Shown here: piece after piece, positions 22,001 to 32,700 of the stretch
Numbering within the stretch: position 1 is the first letter of the stretch
Layout of the letters: every line of letters begins with the position of its first letter
Assembly (NCBI RefSeq): GCF_000224145.3
Contig: NC_020179.2
Coordinates: 1,389,612-1,453,611 of the forward strand
Direction: 5' to 3'
Source: Ciona intestinalis
Taxonomy: Eukaryota > Chordata > Ascidiacea > Phlebobranchia > Cionidae
DNA: 64,000 nucleotides
Notes under the pieces: generated by a model
What the model saw: only the letters and a program-made list of their open reading frames with translations
What the model was told of the DNA's origin: nothing
Databases searched by the model: none
Translations under genes and position numbers: made by a program

Positions 22001-24210
22001 ACTATATGTTGGGGTGGAGTGGGGTAATGTGGGACATGGTTTTATTCTCTTCTGTTGTCCCTTCGTAGTAAACAAAGAATATTTACAGTTTTATATAACC
22101 ATATGTCATATAACCAAATATAACCATAACCAAGGCTAAAAAAAAAGAAAATTTGTCATAAAAAACACGATCAAGAAGGATGGGGTATAGCTTCTAACGC
22201 TATCCCATCTTACCCGAAAATGCTATCCTATCTTACCCCATAATGCTATCCCATCTTACCCCATAATGCTATCCCATCTTACCCCATAACGCTATCCATC
22301 TCACCCCATAACGCTATCCCATCTTACCCCATAACGCTATCCCATCTTACCCCATAACGGTATCCCAGCTTACCCCATAATGCTTTCCCATCTTACCCCA
22401 TGATGGTATCCCGTCTCACCACAATACTATATAACCGTATCCCCTCGACACTAAAAGAGCGTGTAGATTTGTTAAAACGCAATTAAAAAATACGGAATAT
22501 TATGTTCTAACATTATCCATATTATAGCCAAGTACTTTATTCAATAAAAAAATAAAATCCTACCTTTTTCTGGTTTACACTGCCGATAATATCTGTCAAT
22601 GGCAATCCACGTAATACTGGCGATTGTGACGTAACCAGAGAACAATCCAACCAATGCCCCAACCTGTACATTGAATACAAGAGTTAAAAACTTTTACACC
22701 AAGTTTTTCGCAGTTTTCTCCATACTCTATATATAGTAGGGTGGGGAAAGATGGGTCACCTTTTCATTCTATTTTCTCGCCCCGTTTGGTAATAAACAAA
22801 AAAACAATCGAAGAAATATAAAACCGTATCCTCACGACACCGTTGTTAATTGTTTAAAACACAATCAGAATATTTGGGACAATGTGCTAAATGTGTCCCA
22901 TCTTACCCCACAGTACTATATAGTTTATTTACAAAACTATATAAACATATCCTTACGACTCTAAAAGAGCGTTATTTTTTCAAAACACGAACAAGAAAAA
23001 AAATTCTAACGTTATATCCCATCTTACCCCATAGTACTTAAAACTTTACAAAGTTCACTTTCAGCACAATGATAATCAGTGGCTCAGCCAGAAAAAAAAT
23101 AAGCGGGGTTTTAATCCAAAAGTTGTAATTTTTTTTTAATTTTTTTTTTAAATATATTTTTTTGTGGATTAAAAGGTGAGGTCGCGACCCCCTAAGGCCG
23201 AAACCCTCCCCCTAGCTGCGCCACTGATGATAGTATAATGCATTTTCACAAGGTGATTCTAACCACAAACCTGACACTCAAAGTTCTGGCGAGGTCGATG
23301 CCCCATGCCCAAGCTCGACAGACTTTCCAAGATCAGATGAACCATCATTATGATGTCACCACACGCCAATGACGTCAGCCAAATATGACGTGTCTGCAAT
23401 GTTTTGCTCCGCCATATAGCACCAAAATACACCGCATACCCAAGCAGTGTAATGAACACTGTAAAACAAATTAATACCATTTAGTACGTTAAAGGGAAAA
23501 TGCATATTTAAATCTGTCAAAAAATATTAAAATTGTTAAAGGAAAATATATTTATATTAGGGCGGGGGAAGATGGGACACTTTTATTCTATTTTCTTGTC
23601 CCATTTAGTAGTAAACGAAGGTTATTTAGAAAATTATGTAACCGTAGACATGCGACTTTTATAAAAAGCGTTAATTATAAAACAAGATTGGGAAATTTCG
23701 GATTAAAATGCTAACAGTATTCCTGTCTTAAACCACAAAAAAAAATACGTTTAAAAAGGTAAAATATGGTAGGATGGGGGAAGATGGGACACCTTTAACA
23801 CCCAATTTCCAAATAGCCTGATCGTGTTTTAAAGAATTAACAACGGTCCGTGAAAGTCGTGAGGATACGGTTTTATAATTCTTTAAATGTTCTTTGTTTA
23901 CTACCAAATGGAAAGAAAAAACTAAACAAAAAGGTGTCCCATCTCCCCCCACCCTACCATATATAAAATACGTTCAACTGCTTTGCTACTTGTCAAAATA
24001 CAACAGATTTGTTGCGTGTTTAAAGTATAACACACCAAAAACAGAATATATTAAATACGTGACTGTTTAGCTATATGTCGTATTACAACAGCTAAAGCAT
24101 GCCGCATGTTTAAAGTATATATAACACACATAAATACACCTAGTTATCCTACCCATTAACAGTAATGCAACACCGTACACAGTTCTTGCAAATCCAAAAT
24201 CAATTTCCAT
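19039..24210 (-). CDS. RGR/peropsin-type opsin, copy B (7 exons, 279 aa)
   Basis: Exons in reading order: 24210-24153, 23458-23271, 22663-22564, 21777-21633, 20777-20666, 20169-20050, 19155-19039. Lengths (58, 188, 100, 145, 112, 120, 117) and phases equal those of copy A exactly, so the two arose by tandem duplication of the whole gene. The same opsin marks are present: Lys245 before NPYLY, IDRYY after helix 3, Cys81 and Cys155, and Glu149 at the Glu181 position; Gly84 replaces Glu113 and Tyr214 replaces Trp265. The C-terminal tail differs from copy A. The helix-4 exon is almost identical to copy A while the others are diverged. Probably a second retinal isomerase-like opsin with different expression or spectral tuning (inference). 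Confidence 0.88.
19208..19490 (-). repeat. SINE copy, head truncated
   Basis: Tail GAATGTAACTTACTTTATCC through the central GACCACTGGGTTGGAGCAAT block and the GACAAACCTTGAATCCATTA start of the tRNA-like head, cut by the next MITE. Confidence 0.7.
19491..19682 (+). repeat. MITE, GTAAGAT-ended subfamily
   Basis: Forward copy from ATATAGTACTGTGTGGTAAG to ATCTTACCCTACCCTAC. Confidence 0.75.
19755..19957 (+). repeat. MITE family 1 copy in opsin B intron 6
   Basis: Forward copy, ends TATATAGTTCTGTGGGGTAA and CTTCCCTCACCCTATC. Confidence 0.85.
20440..20635 (-). repeat. MITE family 1 copy in opsin B intron 5
   Basis: Reverse copy ending CACACCCTACTATATAGG, just upstream of the helix-5 exon donor. 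A worn forward copy lies at about 20220-20410. Confidence 0.75.
21400..21632 (-). repeat. SINE tail pieces inserted in opsin B intron 4
   Basis: Two partial tails (about 21400-21500 and 21535-21625) absent from the matching intron of copy A, which shares the flanking ACTACCAGCAATTAATGTGT. Confidence 0.65.
21651..21889 (-). other. gene-conversion-like tract, opsin B side
   Basis: Partner of 13705-13935. The exon part is identical; the intron part differs by one substitution and one 1-bp indel before divergence sets in inside the MITE. Confidence 0.85.
21809..22008 (+). repeat. MITE family 1 copy in opsin B intron 3
   Basis: Forward copy. The left half matches the opsin A intron MITE; the right half is an ordinary, different copy ending TTTCCCCACCCTACTATA. 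Confidence 0.85.
22010..22433 (-). repeat. MITE with terminal minisatellite
   Basis: A GTAAGAT-subfamily reverse copy whose right terminal ~23 bp (ATAATGCTATCCCATCTTAC plus CCC) is repeated about ten times from about 22190 to 22420, with small variants (AACGC, GATGG). The array ends with the normal terminus CACAATACTATATA. Confidence 0.85.
22731..22918 (-). repeat. MITE family 1 copy in opsin B intron 2
   Basis: Reverse copy, ends ATATAGTAGGGTGGGGAAAG and ATCTTACCCCACAGTACTAT; a 120-bp B-subfamily fragment follows to about 23040. Confidence 0.8.
23077..23226. mobile_element. small hAT-like MITE
   Basis: Ends CAGTGGCTCAGCCAG and CTGCGCCACTG are inverted repeats of the CAGTGGCGCAGCCAG type. 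Flanks ATGATAAT and ATGATAGT fit an 8-bp target duplication with one change. No coding capacity. Confidence 0.7.
23555..23962. repeat. two MITE copies in opsin B intron 1
   Basis: Reverse subfamily-B-like copy at 23555-23740 and a forward family 1 copy at 23764-23962 (ends TATGGTAGGATGGGGGAAGA and CTCCCCCCACCCTACCATAT). Confidence 0.8.
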
Positions 24211-25395
24211 GTTGTTGATATAGTGTACAACTCAATACTAACAAAAACTGAAGCACAGTCGTATTTAAACTGTAAAACTGGTACGAAAAAATAATCAACC
24301 AGATTTTCACAAAGCGACGGGGTTTCAAAAAAACAATACACGCACAGCATGTCTTGCGACTTATTTTGTTGTTTCGCATGGATTTAGACAACGCAGTGAA
24401 TAGAGTGTCCTAGTGCTACTATTAAATGCCTTCTAATTGCAATTCAGTGACCTCGAAAACCAAACTCTTTCTTAATAAAAAATGCGAACCTATTTCCACG
24501 AATACAAAAACGAACTGGAACAGTAAAACACGCGACGTTTTTATGTAGCCACACCGTGTAGGCAGCACGAGGCACGCTTTTTGGGTGATACGAGCGCAAA
24601 ACACGTTGATAGGAATGCACTGAGGCAGTCTCATAATTATTGAGGTGTCGCACTAGTTGCAGCAGCAGGCACGACCGATTTTCTGTGTGTGTGTTCTGAA
24701 ATCCTAACCAGAACTGTACACAACACGCGGCATAACAAACATGTGCATTTTCTTATCATGAAATTGTTTATATTTGTAGCAGGATGGGGTAAGATGATAC
24801 AACATGTTTATACACGCTTTTATCGTTCTATTTTGAAGTAAACAAATAATATTTTTAAATTTATGTAACCGCATATACCCACGACTTTAAACGAGCGTTG
24901 TTAATTGCTAAAACAGGATTAGAAAATATGATATATATAGTAGGATGGGGGAAGATAGGACACCTTTTTATTTTATTTTCCCGTCCCATTTTGTAGTAAA
25001 CAAAGCATATTTAATGAATTATCAAACCGTATTCTCGCAACTTCCACATATACCGTTGTTAAATGTTTAAAACATGCTCAGGATATTTGGATGTTATTTG
25101 TGGTAAAGGTGACCCATCTAAACCTACTATACCGTATGTTGCAATACACGAGAAATGGATTTTCCTTTCTGCAAAGAGCACGTATTTCCGGCTGCAGTTA
25201 GATATAACCAGCTATTTCACTCACATAACCCCAGACTATTATAAATATTTTATATGCACAAAATCAATCGTTTTTTTCGCATGCATCTTACCCTGTTATT
25301 GGAGGGTATTATAGTCTAAAAAGAAAACACAGGCTCGCCGAGTTAAAAGATTCCTAGAACAGATTATGTTTTAGTTTAATGCGTAATAGTATTAT
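24211..25395. other. upstream of opsin B, no gene recognised
   Basis: Non-repeat sequence to about 24770, then two reverse MITEs (about 24775-24930 and 24932-25132), then unassigned sequence to the gap. Opsin B and the transporter diverge from this interval, so it probably holds regulatory sequence for both (inference). Confidence 0.4.
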
Positions 25396-25812
25396 NNNNN
25401 NNNNNNNNNNNNNNNNNNNNNNNNNNNNNNNNNNNNNNNNNNNNNNNNNNNNNNNNNNNNNNNNNNNNNNNNNNNNNNNNNNNNNNNNNNNNNNNNNNNN
25501 NNNNNNNNNNNNNNNNNNNNNNNNNNNNNNNNNNNNNNNNNNNNNNNNNNNNNNNNNNNNNNNNNNNNNNNNNNNNNNNNNNNNNNNNNNNNNNNNNNNN
25601 NNNNNNNNNNNNNNNNNNNNNNNNNNNNNNNNNNNNNNNNNNNNNNNNNNNNNNNNNNNNNNNNNNNNNNNNNNNNNNNNNNNNNNNNNNNNNNNNNNNN
25701 NNNNNNNNNNNNNNNNNNNNNNNNNNNNNNNNNNNNNNNNNNNNNNNNNNNNNNNNNNNNNNNNNNNNNNNNNNNNNNNNNNNNNNNNNNNNNNNNNNNN
25801 NNNNNNNNNNNN
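25396..25812. other. assembly gap, 417 N
   Basis: Unbroken run of 417 Ns; unlike the two 50-N gaps the length looks estimated, and no duplicated sequence flanks it. Confidence 0.99.
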
Positions 25813-26061
25813 TTGTTTTGAAATTCTAGACCCGCCGTCTGCCCGCTTAGAAAGATAAGATAACCAATCAGGGCTAAACGAGTTCGCAAAGCAGGCGTGG
25901 GTTAAAATTCAAATACCTGTATGTCTGTTTTTATAAACTAACAGTTCATATATGACTATATACAACAATCCTATATAAGTTAAGTATTTATGCCTTATTC
26001 TGTTTACTTTTGTAGTGATTCTACCAGCAGTGAAAAACCCCCACTCGCCAACAGGTGCGTG

Positions 26062-26069
26062 TGACGTCA
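26062..26069. promoter_or_regulatory. CRE-like octamer upstream of SLC5-type gene
   Basis: Palindromic TGACGTCA about 640 bp before the transporter start, in a short GC-richer stretch that is free of repeats. Role is inferred only. Confidence 0.25.
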
Positions 26070-26430
26070 TAATCGCCATTGTCCCGTCAGACTACGTGAT
26101 ATAGTACAGGCTTTCTAGCGCTCTGTATACGTGACCTAGCCCGCGCGTTTTAAATATTTTGTTTTGGTTTAGGAGAGGGGACGACCGGCCATACCACACC
26201 GACGTTGTACCACACTACAGGTAGACTAGTTAAACTATAGGCACACATGAGTTAATTTAGCGTAACGAAAACTGCACAAAATTCTGTAGGCAGCGAAAAC
26301 AGTTTTGTTTGTTGCAGTAGATTGGAATTTATAAAGAATAAAAACTTTAAAAAATTTCGTATAGTTTAACTTAGAAGGAATTTGTGAAGTAACAGGTTTT
26401 AAGTAAAACAGCGCATTGGGTGTTTTTTGT

Positions 26431-26613
26431 TATAGTAGTGTGGAAGAAGACGAGACACCTTTAGCTCATATTATTCCAATATCCTGATCGTGTTTTAGAC
26501 AAACAACGGTCTATAGGAGTCGTGACAATGCGGTTTTATAATTCTTTGTTTACTACTAAATAGGACGAGAAAGTGGAATTTAAAGGTGTCTCATATTTCC
26601 CCACCTTACTGTA
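26431..26613 (+). repeat. MITE family 1 copy
   Basis: Forward copy ending about 90 bp before the transporter start codon, so probably within its promoter or 5' leader. Confidence 0.8.
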
Positions 26614-26703
26614 TAACTATTTTTACAGTATTATGCATTGTTTTTCTTAGTAACGTTAGTTCGTAAAGTGTTTTAAAAACTAAAATAAGTGAAAAAAACT
26701 ACA

Positions 26704-29700
26704 ATGTCGACGGAAGGCACCTTTACTGGGGGTGATACAGTTTCGAGCGAAAATAAGACTTTTAGCGTTGCTGATTACATAGTATTTTGCGCGCTTTTTG
26801 TCGTGGCAGCAGGCATTGGCATGTTTTTTGCGATCAAAGACAGAAAAAAGAAAACTTCAGAAAACTATTTGCTTGCTGGAAGGTGGGTGTATAGTAGGGT
26901 AGGGGAAGACGACACCTTTAGCACATAATATCAAAGTATCCAGATTCCTGATCGTGTTTTAAACAATTAACAGCGTTCTATATGGAAGTCGTGAGGATAC
27001 GGTTTTATAATTCATTAAATTTTCATTGTGTACTACCAAATTGGACGTGAAAATATAATGAAAAGGTGTCACATCTCACACCACCTTACTATATGATATC
27101 ATTTGGATAATTTTGACAAATAGCCCACGCGACAGGTTCAAAGTATAATATATTCTAACGTGCAAACATAAGGTTTTTTTATTATCCATAAATTTTCAAT
27201 CCAAACTCGTATAACAAAGATAACAAAAGGAATAAAGACGTTTTATATATCTTTCAAGGCGCTATATGGGCCTATTGTTTGTCAAAATAGCAACACAGAA
27301 CTTTTGAAATCTGAACCTATACTTTGAATGAATCTATACTTTGTAATGTATATTAGTAATAGAGTACTGTAGGGGAAGATGGGACACCTTTACAACATAA
27401 TATCCAAATATTCTGATCGTTCTTCAAACAATTAACAACGGTTTATGGGAGTCGTAAGGACGCGGTTTTATAACTCTTTGAATGTTCTTTGTTTACTACC
27501 AGATGGAGCGAGAAAATAGAAAAAAAATGTGTCCCATCTTCCCCCACTTCACTGTATATATATTAGAATGGGGTAAGGTGAGACATGTTTTTATTCTCTT
27601 TACTCGTTCTATTTAGTAGTAAACAAAGAACATTTATAGAATTCTAAACCCATATCCTCACGACTCCAAAATAGCGTTGTTATTTGTTAAAACACGATTA
27701 ACAAATATGGTTTTATATATGCTAACGGTATCCCATCTTACCCCACAGAACTATTGACTCTAAATTTTTACCCTGCTCTAAAATATAACTCCCCAAACTG
27801 TTTAAGAAAAAAATGTATTTTTTTTTTTTCTAACCTGTTATCCTTTCAGGTCCTTGAGCGGCTACCCAGTAGCATTAAGCCTTACAGCAAGCTTTATGTC
27901 GGCTATCACAGTCCTGGGTACACCAGCAGAAATATACGTGTACGGGACCATGTTCTGGTGGTTCGCTCTGGCATACACAATTGTGGTTGTAGTAACTGCG
28001 ACCATAATTACTCCAGTATTTTATAACATTGGAATAGCTAGCACCTATGAGGTAAATATATGGACAGAGAAATATATTCTCCGAAATAAGGGCCTTTTAT
28101 GGGTTGCCTAAAAGGCAGTTATACATTATATAAAAATGAAAAATTTACCAAAACATAATCACCCGCTAAGTTACATATATACGTGGTGATTGTAAGTAGG
28201 CAGAATGCGTAATACACTTTTTGCGTTTTAGGCGTAAAAGTTCGGTACATAGTTTTCAAACAGCCCAAATTTAAATCGCACTAAATATAGTAGGGTGGGG
28301 AAAGACGGAAAACCTTTTTCATTCTATTTTCTCGTCCCATTCGGTAGTAAACAAAGATCATTCAAAGAATTATTTGAAACCATATCCCCACAACTTTCAT
28401 AGACCGTTGTTAATTGTTTAAAACACGATTAGAATATTTGGATATCATGTGCTGAAGGTGTCCTGTCTTACCCCGCAGTACTATACATTATTATCGTGTT
28501 TTTTTCAGTATCTGGAAATGAGGTTCAATAGAACGGTAAGAGTAGCTGGAACTATAACGTTCATTGTGCAAACTATTATCTACATGGGAATGGTCATGTA
28601 CATGCCGGCGCTTGCTTTAAATAAAGGTAAAGTACAAAATAATCAAACCAGCAGATGATACTATGGGTATAGTAGACTGGGGTATTATGGGACGTGATCG
28701 GGGTAATATGGGACATGTTTTATTTACTTTTGTTCTCCTATATGGTAGTAAACAAAAAAAACATTTACAGAGTTATATAACCGTAATCATAATAATAACA
28801 TATTACGGCCGTTTAAATAGTATGATGAGCCTGGGGTAAGATGGGATTGATGGGGTGAGACGGCACGCCGTGGAGTAGGATAGGACAGGTTTTCATTTTT
28901 TGTCGCCTCATTTGGTAGTAAACAAGGATTATTTCTAGATTCATGCCCGTAGACCCGCGACTTTAAAAGAGCGTTGGTAACTGTTTAAAACAGGATTCGA
29001 AAAATGTGATTTAGGTCCTACCTTACCCCATAGTAATATATGTTGTTTTTTTTTAACATCCGGTACGTTTACAGTTACAGGTCTTAGCCTATACATATCA
29101 ATTGTAGCGACATCGTTGGTGTGTACGTTCTATACCAGCATAGGAGGGATGAAAGCTGTCGTGTGGAATGATTCTGTGCAGGTATGGTATGTCCATAAAC
29201 ATAATTAGATTGTGGGGTTATATAGTAGGGTGGGGGAAGATGGGAAACCTTTTCATTTTATTTTCCAGTCTCATTTGGTAGTAAACAAAGAACATTAAAA
29301 TGAATTATAAAACCGTACCCTCACGACTCCTCTATACCGCTGTTGGTTGTTAGAAACAAGGTCAGGTTATTTGGATATAATGTGCTAAAGGGTGCCGTCT
29401 TCACCCACCCTACTGTATTGTATGGACTGCACTTAAATTAGAATCTATTTGAATAAAATACTGTCGAAACCATTTAGGTGAAATATAATATCGTCTTTTA
29501 GTCGTCTTTTAGTATACGATCAGTCTGACTTGATTTTTCTATGTTACGTTTTGGTAGCACCAAGTCCTTACTTTATTTCTTTACACAATTTGTCAGCTCT
29601 AGCGTATAAGGATAATTGCAATATTCAGATTTGGGTTAAAAAATAGAATATTTTTGAATGAATTTTCTATATGGCTGCTGAGGTCGTAGGGTGAAGCCAT

Positions 29701-32700
29701 TAGACCTGAGATTTAGGTATAAAGTAGCCTAACTTTACGCCATAGGTATATATATATTACATTAGCGATTAGCCGAACCAATCCTGTATTTGTTACCCTT
29801 GTACTGTACCTCACTAAAGTCGCTTATTAATATTTATAAACGTTTTGTGATTTTTGTTTTATTCGCAGTGTATTGTAGTATGGATAGGATTTCTCTCAAT
29901 CATAATCAAAGGCAGTATGGACGTCGGAGGTTTGGACAAAGTATTTCAAATCGCGAACGAAGGAGGTCGAATCGACTTTTGGCAGTAAGTAATATTCGTT
30001 TTTATAATTTTAATTAATAAATGGTAATTCGTTAATATCCCGCGTTGTGAGGCAATATATCAGTCGTTAGAACTCAGTTGTTTTGTTTCATACACATCGT
30101 GCCCGTTTACGAGTTACCACGTATGTAACTTTGTGGGTAATTACCTTTTTATGCATGGTTGACAATTTAGGAAACTCAAAACGTATATTGGCGTAACCGC
30201 CGTTAAAGTGTCTTACTTAAGAACACACACGTCTACAATGATAGAAGCGTTAGTCTCAAACCTCTGGGCTTTAGGCAATGCTATGCCGGGAATTTACATA
30301 CTTTTCATTTCTGTTATAACTTTATAATAATGTTTATAACATTTTTTTTAAATTTAATTTTATTTATTTATATTTATAATTTTAACAGGTTCAGTTTGGA
30401 CCCTCGAATTCGACACACATTCTGGTCGGTTTCTATTGGCGGCAGTTTAATGTGGTTGTCGGTGTATGGCATTAATCAATCAATGGTTCAGCGGTATCTC
30501 AGTTGCAAGAACTTAAAACATGCGCAAATGTAATTCAATGTATGGCGGGGGGAGATGGGACACCTTTAGCACATAATATCCAAGTATCCTGATCGTGTTT
30601 TAAACAATTAACAACGGCCTTTGGGAGTCGTGAGGAAATAGTTTTATAATTCTTTGAATGTTCTCTGTTTACTACTAAATGCGACGAGAAAATAAAGTTA
30701 AAAGGTGTCCCATCTTACCCCACCCTACTGTATATGCATGTACCTTATCAAACGAAATACTTAATATTATATTTTTTATTCCTGCTGGACGAGGCAACGA
30801 CAGTCGTTATAACACGAGTGTTCTGTTTCATACACCTTTCTCCAACTTAAGAGTGTTTTTTCTTTTTTTATTTATCTGTCACTTATACCTTTTTTCGACA
30901 GAGCCCTGTATCTTACAGCTGGAGGGTTACTGACTGTTCTTAGCCTTGCTTGTATAACAGGACTAGTGATGTATGCAGTATACCACAACTGTGATCCGTT
31001 GACCAACGGTAAAGTTGATAAATCAGACCAGGTAAACGTAGCGCATGCGTTAACGAAGTTACACAATTTAGACAACCCATATAATAGTCATTTATAGCCG
31101 TATATACATGTAGACTATTCTGAACTTCGGGGTAAGTTTTATATTGTATGCACATAATATATTTAATCCTGTTTTTAACAAATAAACATCTCCATTTTAA
31201 AGACGTAAAGAAACGATTGCACTTCTGTACACAATCTTTTTTCCTATTAAATTGAACAATAATAAAAAGAAGATTAAAAAAACCTTTAAATTTTTTTTTG
31301 TACATAGAGAAATTTTAACCCTACACTTTAAAGTTTAACTAACAATAAACCCATACGCAGCTTCTACCCTACTTGGTATTGGATATTTTAAGCGTGGCGC
31401 CCGGGATTCCTGGCTTATTTGTTGCGAGTGCTTACAGTGGAACTCTCAGGTAACTAATAACAAATATATGTTGGCGCGAACATTTGGAATTAAGTGTATG
31501 ACTTGGTTGAACATCAATTAACGTAACTATACGTTCTTATAACACTTATTAATAAATGTAACTTGCTTTACCCTCGCGTGGCCGGAAACGACAGTCCTTA
31601 TAACACGGGTGTTCTCTTAAGGACACATACGCCCACAATGGTAGCAGCGACGAGCCTTGAATCCGTCACCTCTGGTTTAGAAGCACGTGCGCCAACGACA
31701 GCTTTACGATTGAAAAAATAAGTCAATTTTTGTTTTATACAGTGCCGTTTCAACCGGTATCAATGCACTAGCTTGTTGTACGTTTGAAGACCTTATTAAA
31801 CCATTAAAACCAAATATTCCTGGACCAAAAGCTGTCTTGATTTCTAAAGGATTAGGTAAGTACATTTAGTCGTAGACTATAAGTAATGTTCTCACTACAG
31901 AAATATATTATATATAGTAGGTAGAGGTTAGGTGGTCCATGCTTTTTTCACTTTGATCGACCCATTTGGTATAGTAGGGTAGGGGAAGATGGGACACCTT
32001 TGACACATAATAACCAAATATTCTGATCGATTTTTAAACAATTAACAACGGTCTATGGGAGTCATGAGGATAAAGTTTCATATTTAATCGTTAAATGTTT
32101 GTTTACTACCAAATTGGAAGAGAAAATAGATTTAAAAGGTGTCCCATCTTCCCCCACCCTACTATATAGTAAACCAAAAAACTTTTTGAAGTTATTTAAC
32201 CGTAATCCCCCCAAGTATTCACCCGCAAAGTAACACACATGGTAACTCGTAAGCTGGCAAAAGGTGTATGGAACAGAACACCCGTGTTATAACGACTGCT
32301 GTCGTTTCTAAGGCAAGTTTCATTCATTCATTCATTATACAGTAGGATGGGAGAAGATGGGACACTTTTTAACTCTATTTTCTCGTCCCATTTAGTAGTA
32401 AACAAAGAACATTCAAAGAAATATGAAACTCTGTCCCCATGACTCTCGTAGACCGTTGTTATTTATTTAAAACACGATCAGAATATCTGGATATTATGTG
32501 CTAAAGTTGTCCCATCTTACTCCACTCTACTATATAACTTTATTTCAGTTGTAATGTACGGACTTCTGGGTCTTGGCGTCGCTTTCCTAGCTTCTCTACT
32601 CGACAAGATCCTCACAATGGCTTTGAAAATGTTCGGAATTATTGGCGGACCTTTGCTTGGTCTATTCTGCCTTGGATTGCTAACACCAGTTGCAAACTCG

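Noticed and set aside
22190-22433. Regular short repeats resembling a CRISPR array
   Set aside because: Units are head-to-tail without spacers and derive from a MITE end; the genome is animal.
24422-24653. Minus-strand open frames of about 70 codons upstream of opsin B
   Set aside because: Two overlapping frames without family resemblance; more likely promoter-proximal non-coding DNA.
25379-25889. Long open frames on both strands
   Set aside because: They run through 417 Ns; the apparent coding length is an artefact of the gap.
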